Shown here: positions 40,584 to 48,569 of the stretch, one piece after another
Layout: every line of letters begins with the position of its first letter
Position numbering within the stretch: the first letter of the stretch is position 1
Origin: Frondihabitans australicus
GTDB taxonomy: Bacteria > Actinomycetota > Actinomycetes > Actinomycetales > Microbacteriaceae
Direction of reading: 5' to 3'
Length of the DNA stretch: 64,000 nucleotides
Assembly (NCBI RefSeq): GCF_003634555.1
Contig: NZ_RBKS01000001.1
Span: 434,001-498,000 of the forward strand
Position numbers and translations under genes: made by a program
The notes under the pieces: generated by a model
Told to the model about the DNA's origin: nothing
Databases searched by the model: none
The model's input: the letters and a program-made list of their open reading frames with translations, nothing else

Positions 40584-41693
40584 ATGAGCGCGAACGACAT
40601 CGCCCTCTTCGTCGCCGTCTTTCTCGCCTGCGTCGTCGAGGCCGTCGAAGCGACGACCATCGTCCTGGCCGCCGGCACGAGCCGCAGCTGGCGCTCGGCC
40701 ACGCAGGGCGTGATCGCCGGCGTCGTGCTCCTCGCGGTGGTCGTCGCCGTCGTGGGGCCGGCGATCCAGCTGCTGCCCCTCGACGTGCTGCGCGTCGTGG
40801 TGGGCGGGCTCCTGCTCGTCTTCGGCCTGCAGTGGCTGCGGAAGGCCGTCAACCGGTCGAGCGGCTACAAGCCGCTGCACGACGAGGCCGAGATCTACCG
40901 CAAGCAGCTCGACGCCGCCCGTGCCGCGCAGAACACCTCGAAGCTCTTCGTGAGCGACTGGTACGCGTTCACCCTGTCGTTCAAGGGCGTCGTGCTCGAG
41001 GGCCTCGAGGTCGTCTTCATCGTCCTCACCTTCGGCACGAACCAGAAGAACATCCCGGTGGCCGTCCTCGCCGCCGCGGTCGCGGTCGTCGTGGTGGTGC
41101 TGCTCGGCATCGCCGTGCGCGGGCCGCTCTCGCGCGTGCCCGAGAACACCATGAAGTTCGTCGTGGGCATCATGCTCACCTCGTTCGGCATCTTCTGGGG
41201 TGCCGAGGGCGCCGGAGCAGCGTGGCCGGGTGCCGACCTCTCCCTCCTGGTGATCGCGCCGAGCGTCGCCGTCTTCTGCCTGATCCTCGTCTTCGCCATG
41301 AGCGCGTACCGCCGCTCGAAGGGCATCCCCGCCGCCGGCGAGAAGAGCCCGGCCGCCGCGGCGTCCGCGGCCCCGGCCACCACGGTCGCGGGGGAGGGCC
41401 CGGTGGGCGGGGGCAGCCCGGCGGCGACCGCCACGGCGACGGTGACCGCGGCTCCTGCGACCACGGCCGCACCCGCGACGACGGCGCGGCGGGGCCTCGG
41501 CTCGCGCCTGGCCGCGATCGGCCTCTTCCTCTACGACTTCGTCATCGGCGACGACTGGCAGGTCGCGGCGGGCGTGGCGATCGGGCTGATCGTGACGGCT
41601 CTCGTGGCACCGGCCTGGGCGGGCGCGTTCCTCATCACGGCGCTCGTCGCGGCGGCGCTCCTGCCCTACAGCATCCGGCGCGCGCTGCGCTGA
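40584..41693 (+). CDS. COG4280-type membrane protein with FTR1-like ExxE motifs
   Basis: A 369-residue protein with about seven to nine helices. Two ExxE motifs lie in membrane helices: CVVEAVEATTIV (Glu19, Glu22) and GVVLEGLEVVFIVLTFG (Glu139, Glu142). This is the arrangement of the paired REGXE motifs of FTR1/EfeU iron permeases, although the arginines are missing. A 70-residue Ala/Thr/Pro linker (about 250-315) precedes the last two helices. ATG 40584 follows GGAGGAG. It shares an operator with the ferric-type ABC operon just upstream, so a role in iron (or manganese) movement is the leading inference; direction is unknown. Confidence 0.78.
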   Translation: MSANDIALFVAVFLACVVEAVEATTIVLAAGTSRSWRSATQGVIAGVVLLAVVVAVVGPAIQLLPLDVLRVVVGGLLLVFGLQWLRKAVNRSSGYKPLHDEAEIYRKQLDAARAAQNTSKLFVSDWYAFTLSFKGVVLEGLEVVFIVLTFGTNQKNIPVAVLAAAVAVVVVVLLGIAVRGPLSRVPENTMKFVVGIMLTSFGIFWGAEGAGAAWPGADLSLLVIAPSVAVFCLILVFAMSAYRRSKGIPAAGEKSPAAAASAAPATTVAGEGPVGGGSPAATATATVTAAPATTAAPATTARRGLGSRLAAIGLFLYDFVIGDDWQVAAGVAIGLIVTALVAPAWAGAFLITALVAAALLPYSIRRALR

Positions 41694-41700
41694 CCGGGGC

Positions 41701-41722
41701 GACGCCGCGCGGGCGGGGCGTC
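41701..41722. terminator. Weak hairpin between convergent genes
   Basis: GACGCC (41701-41706) and GGCGTC (41717-41722) flank a G/C-rich loop between the convergent FTR1-like and ChrB-like genes. No T tract follows on either strand, so it would be a poor terminator. Confidence 0.3.
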
Positions 41723-42293
41723 AGTGGCCCTCGGGCTCCTCGGCGTAGACCCGTGCGGCGTACTCCTCGAGCGCGTCGGTGCACTTCTGCAGCGCCGCCT
41801 CGGCCTCGGCTCGCCCGGGGGCGCCGAACTCGTCGCGCGAGCGCACCTTCTCCAGCCAGTTGACCAGCTTGGTGTGGTCGACCTCGTTCTCCTCGAGCTC
41901 GGCGTACGTGAAGTGGTTCTTCGTGTACTCCTTCTCGATCTCGGCGAGGAATCCGGTGCAGCGGTCGACTATCTCGTCGTACTCGTCGGTGCGGGCGGCC
42001 TGGTAGGTGTCGAGGATGCTCGACTCGCCCACCAAGACACTGCTGCTCAGGAGCGAGGCCGTGCCCGACATCTCGAGGATCTCGTGGCGGAGCTTCCGCA
42101 GCGCGCGCTCGGCGGCGAGGCTCTTCGGGAGGGCTGCGACGGAGTTCTGCAGGTAGATCGCGCCGAGCGCCTTGAGCCGCCGCCACACCGTCGCGCGCAG
42201 GCGGGTGGGCTCGGACGGGATCCGGTACACCAGCACCAGCCACTCGCTGCTGGAGGGGGAGGAGGCCTCGGTGGTGGGGGAGTCGTCTGCCAC
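41721..42293 (-). CDS. ChrB N-terminal-domain protein
   Basis: A 190-residue protein matching the N-terminal domain of ChrB: WLVLVYRIPSEPTRLRATVW followed by RRLKALGAIYLQNSVAALP, then a helical part with acidic ends. In chromate-resistance operons ChrB is a chromate-sensing regulator, but stand-alone N-terminal domains like this one, without a ChrA transporter nearby, have no assigned role. The first 15 residues are a Ser/Pro/Thr-rich tail. It is monocistronic, with 41 bases to the next gene upstream of it on the plus coordinates. Confidence 0.8.
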   Translation of the reverse strand: MADDSPTTEASSPSSSEWLVLVYRIPSEPTRLRATVWRRLKALGAIYLQNSVAALPKSLAAERALRKLRHEILEMSGTASLLSSSVLVGESSILDTYQAARTDEYDEIVDRCTGFLAEIEKEYTKNHFTYAELEENEVDHTKLVNWLEKVRSRDEFGAPGRAEAEAALQKCTDALEEYAARVYAEEPEGH

Positions 42294-42334
42294 AGTCGAA
42301 GTCTAGGCTTCCCGGCCCGATCGCCCGCGCCGGG

Positions 42335-43576
42335 TCACTGTGTCCAGAGCCCCAGGACGAACTGGTGCGTGTTGAAGAACAGCAGCAGGATGCTCGCGGC
42401 GAGCCCGGCGCGGAAGACCCAGCGCCTGCTCGGATGGTCGCGGTACGAGGCGACGGTCATCGTCAGCGGGAAGAGCAGCAGGCTCTCGCGCGACAGCGAG
42501 AGGTAGGTCGTGCTCGTCATGAGCGAGGCGAGGGTCGACCCGACGAGGATCACGGCGCCCCACCGCCGACGCCTCGCCAGCACGACGAGGCCCGCCAGGC
42601 ACAGGATCGCGAACACCACCTCGAGCAGAGCCTGCGCCCGGAGAGGCGACGACCGTGCCGGGTCGAGCGCGGTCCTGAGCGTCTCGAGCCCCGACACCCA
42701 CGGCACGGTGAACCGGCGATGCCAGCCGTGGCGCTCGGCGGTGAGCCAGGAGAGCGGGTCGCCGGTGACGGCGGCAAGGTAGACGAAGTAGCCGACGAGC
42801 GTCGAGAGCGACAGCGCGACGACCCCGACGGCGCGGAGGACGGCTCGGCGGGTGAGGCGACCGTGCTCCTGCAGTACCACCACGCCGAGCGCGACGGCGA
42901 GGAAGACGCCGTCGATGCGCGTGAGCGACGCGCCCGCCGCGAGGAGTCCGGCGGCCCACCAGCGGCCGCGCAGCGCGTGGTACCAGGCGAACACGGCGAA
43001 CGCGAGGAAGAGCGACTCCGAGTACGACGCGGCGAGGAACACCGAGTAGGGCCCGGCCAGCAGGAGCACGACGGCGCCCGCGGCGACGCGCGGACCGAAG
43101 CGGTCCTCCGTGATGCGCCAGAGGCCAACCCCGGCGACGAACGACGGGATGGCGGCGGCGAGCCACAGCCCCACCAGCAGGTGCGGAACGGTCGGGCCCT
43201 GCCCCGGGAAGAGCACGAGGGTCGCGAGGCGGCCGGCCAGCGGGTAGCCGGGGAGGAACGCCTGGAGGTCGGGCGGGTCGGCGGCGGCGAAGTAGCCGTT
43301 GTGGGCGATCTCGAGGAAGTACGAGCTGTCCCAGTGGTACAGCAAAGTGAAGAACGAGTGCGGCACCGCCGGCTGAACCGGCACCGCCGTGCTCGTCGAG
43401 GTCACCACGAGCGAGTAGACCGTGAGCACGAGCCGGACGACGACCCAGATCGCGGCCGTCCCGAGGAGCGCGGGGCGCCACGACACACGCGCGAGCGACG
43501 GGGGCGGGGACGCGCGACGCGATCCGTCGAGCCTCGGTGCGCCGCGATCGAGCCCGGCCCCGTCGAGCGCGGTCAC
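42335..43576 (-). CDS. PIG-V-like membrane mannosyltransferase
   Basis: A 413-residue multispanning protein. FTLLYHWDSSYFLEIAHNGY and QAFLPGYPLAGRLATLVLFP form the WD..YF..IA..GY...F.PGYPL pattern of PIG-V and related GT-C mannosyltransferases, in which the Asp after Trp is catalytic. GTG 43576 (GTGA overlap with the gene upstream) is chosen; the longer frame to 43993 is Arg/Pro-rich noise. It is probably co-translated with the 43573-44757 gene and may transfer mannose to a surface polymer or lipid. Confidence 0.8.
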   Translation of the reverse strand: MTALDGAGLDRGAPRLDGSRRASPPPSLARVSWRPALLGTAAIWVVVRLVLTVYSLVVTSTSTAVPVQPAVPHSFFTLLYHWDSSYFLEIAHNGYFAAADPPDLQAFLPGYPLAGRLATLVLFPGQGPTVPHLLVGLWLAAAIPSFVAGVGLWRITEDRFGPRVAAGAVVLLLAGPYSVFLAASYSESLFLAFAVFAWYHALRGRWWAAGLLAAGASLTRIDGVFLAVALGVVVLQEHGRLTRRAVLRAVGVVALSLSTLVGYFVYLAAVTGDPLSWLTAERHGWHRRFTVPWVSGLETLRTALDPARSSPLRAQALLEVVFAILCLAGLVVLARRRRWGAVILVGSTLASLMTSTTYLSLSRESLLLFPLTMTVASYRDHPSRRWVFRAGLAASILLLFFNTHQFVLGLWTQ

Positions 43577-44757
43577 GCCGCCACCGTCGTGCGGTCGGCG
43601 GGGGCCGACGAGCGGGGTTCGAGGGCACCGGCGTGCGGAGCGGGCTCCTGCGCCCTGCCGCCCCGGAGGGTGTCGGTGAGGGCGAGAGCGACGATCACGA
43701 CGAGCGAGACGACGCGGACGACTCCGTCGACCCCGGAGGGCAGGAGGTAGCTCGCTGCGGTGACGCCCACGCCCGCGACGATAGTCCCGGCCGGGAGACG
43801 GCGGCGCGCGGCACACGACGCGTCGAGGGCCAGGACCCCGAGGCCGAGGCCGGAGTCGTAGTAGTGGTACGTGGCCGGGTCGAGCAGCATCCGGACGGCC
43901 ACGAGCAGCACCAATACAGAGGCCCAGCGTCGCCGCCACGCGGCCACGGCGATCAGGGCCGTCGCCCCGCCCAGTTGCAGGGGGCGATCCCACGGCGGAG
44001 TGACGGCCGGGTGCGAGCCGAACATCGCGAGCCCCGAGTTCTTCGCGACGGGGATCGCGAACGAGAAGATGCGGAGGGTGCCGACGTCGGCGACGAGGAA
44101 CGGCAGCCAGGCCGAGGCCACGACGACCGCGACCGCGACCGCGGCCCGTGCGCGACTCTCCGGCCGGACCGCGAGCAGGAGGGCGACGAGCGGAAGCGCC
44201 CAGGGCTTGAAGTCGATCGCGATGCCGACCAGGGCGAGGGCTGCGACGTCACGCCGTCGTCTCGCCAGCGCGATCGCGGCGATCCCCGCGCCGAGGGCCA
44301 GGGCGTCGTCGAGGTGGGCGTAGTGCACGGCGACCTCGGTCCAGAGCATCGCGGCGCCGAGGGCGGCGACCGTCGTCGAGCGGTCGCCGGGGAACACGCC
44401 GCCCGTGCCCGGAGACGGTGAGTCGGCGATGTCGAGGGCGAGCAGGATCGCGCCGAGACCCGCCGCGAGCATCGTGACCACGGCCGCCGCCGCTCCTGCG
44501 CCTCCCGGGAGCGCGACCGAGAACAGCCCGCCGACGACGAAGGTCAGCGGCCCCATCTGCAGGTCGGGTGCCGTGGCATAGAGGTGGAGGCCGGACGGCG
44601 ACCAGAGCAGCCGAGAGCCCTGCACGATGAAGTGCCAGGAGAAGAGGGCCGTGCCGCACAGGTGCAGCAGCGTGCCGATCAGCAGGGCCGCGCCGACGGA
44701 GAGCCGGCGGTGCGCGCTCGCGAGGTCGAGGAGGCGTCCGAGGCGGGCGGAGATCAT
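43573..44757 (-). CDS. Multispanning GT-C-like membrane protein
   Basis: A 394-residue protein with ten or more hydrophobic segments. It begins MISARLGRLLDLASAHRRLS and has a loop with SGLHLYATAPDLQMGPLTFV in the first outside region and AIDFKPWALPLVALLLAVRP later, features seen in GT87/DUF2029-like enzymes, where a loop Asp is catalytic. The usual D...Y..G..PY motif is altered (LYATAPDLQMGP), so I keep the family assignment loose. It overlaps the PIG-V-like gene and begins 24 bases from an 11-bp repeat pair at 44781-44802. Confidence 0.7.
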   Translation of the reverse strand: MISARLGRLLDLASAHRRLSVGAALLIGTLLHLCGTALFSWHFIVQGSRLLWSPSGLHLYATAPDLQMGPLTFVVGGLFSVALPGGAGAAAAVVTMLAAGLGAILLALDIADSPSPGTGGVFPGDRSTTVAALGAAMLWTEVAVHYAHLDDALALGAGIAAIALARRRRDVAALALVGIAIDFKPWALPLVALLLAVRPESRARAAVAVAVVVASAWLPFLVADVGTLRIFSFAIPVAKNSGLAMFGSHPAVTPPWDRPLQLGGATALIAVAAWRRRWASVLVLLVAVRMLLDPATYHYYDSGLGLGVLALDASCAARRRLPAGTIVAGVGVTAASYLLPSGVDGVVRVVSLVVIVALALTDTLRGGRAQEPAPHAGALEPRSSAPADRTTVAA

Positions 44758-44780
44758 CCTCCACGGGTACGCGAGCGCCT

Positions 44781-44868
44781 CACAGATGCGGCTCAGATGC
44801 GGGCCTCCGGGCGGCCTCTGGGCCTTTCCCCAGGGTGCCGGACGGCCTTAGAGGTTTCTGCGGCGCCG
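44781..44868 (+). promoter_or_regulatory. Two 11-bp repeat pairs in the divergent region at 44.8 kb
   Basis: CACAGATGCGG (44781) and CTCAGATGCGG (44792) form one pair. CTTAGAGGTTT (44847) is 10/11 identical to the half-site at 27162 and is followed 11 bases later by CTGCGGCGCCG, a weak partner. The pairs lie between the GT-C-like operon and the COG4705 gene. Confidence 0.62.
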
Positions 44869-44885
44869 CCGGGAAGCCTGACGCC

Positions 44886-45716
44886 ATGACAACCACTGCG
44901 ACGACCCGCGGCGTGCTGCCCCTCCTCAACAAGGTGCCCGAGGTCACGGTCTACTTCTGGATCATCAAGTGCCTGTGCACGACCATCGGCGAGACGATGT
45001 CCGACAACCTGATGACGCTGTTCGCCGTCGGCGGCGACAACGCCTCCCCCGACCAGCTCCAGGTCGCCCTCTACGAGGTCTCGGCGGTCACGGCCGCGGT
45101 GCTGGCCGTGCTGCTGATCGTGCAGTTCAGGCTGCGGAGGTACGTCGCGGCGGTGTACTGGTCGACGATCGTCGTGATCAGCGTGCTGGGCACGCAGATC
45201 ACCGACATGTTCGAGGGGCAGGGCGACGTGCCGAACAACATGGTCGCGATCACGGTCGTGTCGGTGACGCTCCTCGGCGCCGTCTTCCTCGCCTGGTGGC
45301 TCGTCGAGCGCACCCTCTCCATGCACTCGATCCGCACACCTCGCCGCGAGGCGTTCTACTGGTTGGCGATCCTCACCACGTTCGCGACCGGCACGGCCGT
45401 GGGTGATCTCATCGCCGAGACCTTCTCGCTCGGCTACCTCACGACCCTGGTCGTCTTCGCCGGCGTGATCGCCCTGATCGCGGCCGTGTGGAGGCTCACG
45501 CCGATCAGCCCGGTGCTCGCCTTCTGGCTCGCCTACATCATGACCCGGCCGCTCGGCGCCTCCACCGGCGACTGGCTGTCACAGCAGGGCAACCAGGGGC
45601 TCGGCCTCGGGACCGCGACGACGAGCTGGCTCTTCCTCGCCGTGATCGTCGCCCTCGTGGCCTTCCTCCAGATCCGCAAGCCGGACGTCACGACCCCCGA
45701 GCTCGCCCGTGGCTGA
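44886..45716 (+). CDS. COG4705 membrane protein
   Basis: A 276-residue protein with eight to nine helices and internal repetition: LLNKVPEVTVYFWIIKCLCT with GETMSD early, then REAFYWLAILTTFATGTAVG with DLIAETFSLGY, and PVLAFWLAYIMTRPLGASTG. These acidic/aromatic repeats are the signature of COG4705, a family of unknown function often found near metal- or envelope-stress genes. ATG 44886 gives the expected N-terminus. A related gene, truncated by the window edge, lies at 63648-64000. The next gene overlaps its stop. Confidence 0.82.
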   Translation: MTTTATTRGVLPLLNKVPEVTVYFWIIKCLCTTIGETMSDNLMTLFAVGGDNASPDQLQVALYEVSAVTAAVLAVLLIVQFRLRRYVAAVYWSTIVVISVLGTQITDMFEGQGDVPNNMVAITVVSVTLLGAVFLAWWLVERTLSMHSIRTPRREAFYWLAILTTFATGTAVGDLIAETFSLGYLTTLVVFAGVIALIAAVWRLTPISPVLAFWLAYIMTRPLGASTGDWLSQQGNQGLGLGTATTSWLFLAVIVALVAFLQIRKPDVTTPELARG

Positions 45717-46089
45717 GGTCCGCCTGCTGGTGCACCACCTCGGCGTCGGCGCGCTCGCCAAGTACGGGCTGCTCGCGGGGGTCGTCGTCGGGATCCTCAT
45801 GACGATCGCCGGATACGTCGCGTGGACGGCGTTCTCGAGCTCCGGCGGGTTCGCCTCGCTCGCGCAGACGCTCCTCGGCGACGGGCAGAGCTCGTCGGTC
45901 GCGTCGCTCCAGCGGGCGATCACGACCGGAAGCGTCATGAGCGTGGTGGTCGTCCTGGCCGCCGTGCAGGTCGTGACGACCGTCGTCGTCGCGGTGCTCG
46001 GCGGTCTGGCCTACAACGCCGCGGTGCGGTTCACCGGCGGCGTGATGCTCGGCTTCTCGTCGGCTCGCGCGTTCCGCCCGGGGCGCTAG
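45709..46089 (+). CDS. DUF3566-like membrane protein
   Basis: A 126-residue protein with two strong helices (about 19-41 and 75-100). VRLLVHHLGVGALAKYGLLA at the start and GGLAYNAAVRFTGGVMLGFS at the end match the general layout of DUF3566 (K-G after a basic strand, then LYN......GGV). GTG 45709 overlaps the COG4705 stop, so the two are translated together. Function unknown. Confidence 0.72.
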   Translation: MAEVRLLVHHLGVGALAKYGLLAGVVVGILMTIAGYVAWTAFSSSGGFASLAQTLLGDGQSSSVASLQRAITTGSVMSVVVVLAAVQVVTTVVVAVLGGLAYNAAVRFTGGVMLGFSSARAFRPGR

Positions 46090-46133
46090 AGCGCCCCGGG
46101 GCGCGAGGGCCGCCCGGCGCGCTAGCGCGGCCC
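46077..46133 (+). terminator. Two stacked G/C hairpins after the DUF3566-like gene
   Basis: CCCGGGGCGCT (46077-46087) pairs with AGCGCCCCGGG (46090-46100) around the stop codon, and GGGCCGC (46107-46113) pairs with GCGGCCC (46127-46133). There is no T tract, so termination efficiency is uncertain. Confidence 0.5.
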
Positions 46134-46143
46134 GACGCGCCGA

Positions 46144-46149
46144 TACACT
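46144..46149 (+). promoter_or_regulatory. -10 element of the ClC gene
   Basis: TACACT lies 8 bases before the ATG at 46158. The transcript would begin at or within a base or two of the start codon, so a leaderless mRNA is likely, though GTGGGG could act as a weak ribosome-binding site on a longer message. Confidence 0.5.
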
Positions 46150-46157
46150 GTGGGGCG

Positions 46158-47444
46158 ATGAGCACCCTCGCCCTGCACAGAGACCACCGTTTCCGGTGGG
46201 CGTGGCGGCTGTCGGTCGTCACGGCTCTGGTCGGTGTCGCGGGTGGTCTGGCGGGCATCTCGGTGTATGTGGCGCTGCACACGATCCAGTGGGTCGCGTT
46301 CGGGTTCCCGTGGCACACGGGGCTCGAGGCGGCCGACGTGACGCAGCCGTGGGGGCGGTTCCTCGCCCTCGTCGCCGCGGGCGTGTTGGTGGCGCCGGCA
46401 TGGTGGGCGCTGCGCCGGTACGGGACGAAGATCGTCGGCGTGCAGAAGGCGGTGGACGGCACCAGGATGCCGTCGCTGGTGACCGTCGGGAACGCGGGCA
46501 TTCAGATCCTGGCGGTGGGTCTCGGCGCGTCGATCGGCAAGGAGGTCGCGCCGCGCGAGATCGGGGCGTGGCTGGCGCAGCTCGTCACGGCGCGGGCGGG
46601 CCTGACGGCGAGGGAGACCCGGATCCTGGTGGCCTGCGGTGCCGCCGCGGGCCTAGCCGCCGTCTACGACGTTCCCCTGGGTGGTGCGCTGTTCGCGGTC
46701 GAGGTGCTGCTGGGCGAGATCTCGTTCGCGACGGCGCTGCCGGCGTTCGCGACGAGTGCGATCGCCGCGTTCGTCGCCCGCCTCGTGGTACCGGTCGAGA
46801 CGCTGTACGACGTGCCGCACATGCACATGTCGCCGTCGCTGCTGGTGTGGTCGATCATCGTCGGCCCAATCCTGGGGCTTGCTGGGGTGCGGTTCACCGC
46901 GTTGACGAACCGGGTGCAGCAGTTCGCGCCGAAGGGCGCCCTCCTGCTGTGGGTGCTCCCGGTCGTCTTCGCGCTCGTCGGCCTCGTCGCGGTCGCGTTC
47001 CCCGAGGTCATGGGGAACGGGCGGGCGCTGGGGCTGGTGGCGATGAACGAGCGGCTCTCGGATCCTGCCGTCTTCGGCCTGGTGCCGGTGGTGCTGATGC
47101 TGGTGCTCGCGGTGGCGAAGACGGTGACGACGACCGCGACGATCGGGTCGGGTGCGGTCGGCGGCACGCTGACGCCGTCGATCGCGATCGGGTCGGCCGC
47201 GGGCGCGTTCCTCGGCGGGCTGTGGATGCTGGCGTGGCCGGGGTCCGAGCTGGCGGCGTTCGCGTTCGTCGGCGCCGCGGCGTTCCTCGCGACGACGATG
47301 CGCGCCCCGTTCACGGCGCTGGTGCTGGTCGTGGAGTTCACCAACCAGGGCACGCAGATCCTGATCCCCGCCCTCCTGGCCGTCTCGGGGGCGGTCGCCG
47401 TCGGCTACGTCCTCGGCCGGAAGGGGCTCGCCGGCGTCGAATAG
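46158..47444 (+). CDS. ClC-family chloride channel/transporter
   Basis: A 428-residue ClC protein with about ten to twelve helices. GLGASIGKEVAPREIGAW (about 121-138) replaces the classic GKEGP region, AACGAAAGLAAVYDVPLGGALF-like sequence follows (short helix with GAAAGLAAVYDVPLGG), and IGSGAVGGTLTPSIAIGSAA carries the GXFXP-like loop. The usual gating glutamate in GREGP is preserved as KEVAPRE in a variant form, so whether it is a channel or an exchanger is open. It stands alone after two hairpins. Confidence 0.88.
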   Translation: MSTLALHRDHRFRWAWRLSVVTALVGVAGGLAGISVYVALHTIQWVAFGFPWHTGLEAADVTQPWGRFLALVAAGVLVAPAWWALRRYGTKIVGVQKAVDGTRMPSLVTVGNAGIQILAVGLGASIGKEVAPREIGAWLAQLVTARAGLTARETRILVACGAAAGLAAVYDVPLGGALFAVEVLLGEISFATALPAFATSAIAAFVARLVVPVETLYDVPHMHMSPSLLVWSIIVGPILGLAGVRFTALTNRVQQFAPKGALLLWVLPVVFALVGLVAVAFPEVMGNGRALGLVAMNERLSDPAVFGLVPVVLMLVLAVAKTVTTTATIGSGAVGGTLTPSIAIGSAAGAFLGGLWMLAWPGSELAAFAFVGAAAFLATTMRAPFTALVLVVEFTNQGTQILIPALLAVSGAVAVGYVLGRKGLAGVE

Positions 47445-47789
47445 CCGCGCTCTAAAAGACGCGTGCGAACACGCCGAAAATGAGACTTGCACACATTGCA
47501 AGGTTGCGCTTTACTGACTCCGGGTCCCCAGAAATGAGGACCCCTCAGCCAGGATCGTCGCTTACCCCGTGGTCGATCCGGGCCGAGTAGTCACTCCGCC
47601 CTGGGGGAGAGGCGAAGCCGAGTCGGCGCCCCGGCGCACCCGAACGACTCGGCAGATCACACATCGCGCGAGCACCCGCGCGCGATGAACCGAAAGCGCG
47701 GCCGACGACGGCCGCTCTTCGGCGTACCCGAAAAATGCGACGACGCACCAGGGTCGTCGTGGCGATCACCCGAAGGATCACCAAGAACC
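47445..47789 (+). other. 345-base leader/intergenic region before the TasA-like gene
   Basis: No supportable gene is present. Near the left side TTGCAC and TTGCAA boxes and a TTTACT (47511-47516) could form a promoter. Downstream are two dyads: GGGTCC with GGACCC (about 47522-47543), and CCGAGTCG (47618-47625) with CGACTCGG (47645-47652), perfect 8-bp arms. This implies a long structured 5' leader of roughly 270 bases. I could not match it to a known riboswitch. Confidence 0.5.
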
Positions 47790-48497
47790 ATGAAGAACAT
47801 CAAGCGCCGCGCCGCCGCTCTCGTCGGCTCCGTCGCCCTCCTCGGAGGCGCCGCCTGGATGGCCGCCGGCACCACCGGCGCCTACTTCAGCGACACGCAC
47901 AACGGCAGTGTGTCCGGCACCGTCGGCTCGATCAAGGTGTCGGTCAAGGGCAACGGCACCGGCACCGACGGCCAGGACCTCAGCTTCTCGAACCTCCTGC
48001 CCGGCCAGGCGCAGTCGGTCACGCTGCAGTACGGCAACACCGGTCGCAACGCGGAGGACGTCTACATCACGTTCCCCAACGCCACCGCTCTGAGCGCCCT
48101 CGACGACCTCGGTCGCTACGGCGAGGTGCACATCACCGCCAACGGCAACCACATCTTCGACTCGGCCAACCTGAGTGACGCGGGCAACCCCGCCGACTAC
48201 AGCAACGCGACGCCGATCAGCCGCTGGCCCCTGCTGTCGCAGTACAAGGTCGCCTCGAACGTGCAGCCCGGCCAGTACGGCACGGTGACCTTCTCGTTCA
48301 ACTACTCGACCGGACTCAGCAACGCCTCGAACATCGACGCGATCACGGGCCCGGCGTTCAACACCTACCCGGCCGCAGACGGTCAGACCTACACCAACGC
48401 CTCTGACGGCACCGGCTCGGGTCTGCCCTACGCGATCGTCGCCACGCAGGTCGGCGTGATCCCGGGCGCCACGGGCTACCCGACGCCCTCCAACTAG
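47790..48497 (+). CDS. TasA/camelysin-like secreted protein (SipW-type substrate)
   Basis: A 235-residue protein with signal peptide MKNIKRRAAALVGSVALLGG and AAWMAAGTTGAYFSDT, the YFSDT block typical of SipW-processed TasA/camelysin proteins. The mature part is beta-rich with FSNLLPGQAQSVTLQYGNTG and NVQPGQYGTVTFSFNY. TasA forms biofilm fibres in Bacillus; actinobacterial relatives are uncharacterised. ATG 47790 is chosen over the frame start at 47685, which has no signal peptide. The matching signal peptidase gene is next. Confidence 0.85.
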   Translation: MKNIKRRAAALVGSVALLGGAAWMAAGTTGAYFSDTHNGSVSGTVGSIKVSVKGNGTGTDGQDLSFSNLLPGQAQSVTLQYGNTGRNAEDVYITFPNATALSALDDLGRYGEVHITANGNHIFDSANLSDAGNPADYSNATPISRWPLLSQYKVASNVQPGQYGTVTFSFNYSTGLSNASNIDAITGPAFNTYPAADGQTYTNASDGTGSGLPYAIVATQVGVIPGATGYPTPSN

Positions 48498-48505
48498 TTC
48501 TACCG

Positions 48506-48537
48506 GCCGGGGTCCTGCGATCTCGCGGGGCCCCGGC
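48506..48537 (+). terminator. Hairpin between the TasA-like and signal peptidase genes
   Basis: GCCGGGG (48506-48512) pairs with CCCCGGC (48531-48537), and the loop itself can pair (CCTGCGA with TCGCGGG, 6 of 7). There is no T tract; it probably reduces rather than stops read-through so that much more TasA-like protein than peptidase is made. Confidence 0.55.
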
Positions 48538-48569
48538 ACCCCTCCTCTCCATCCCGAAAGGAGCGCGCC

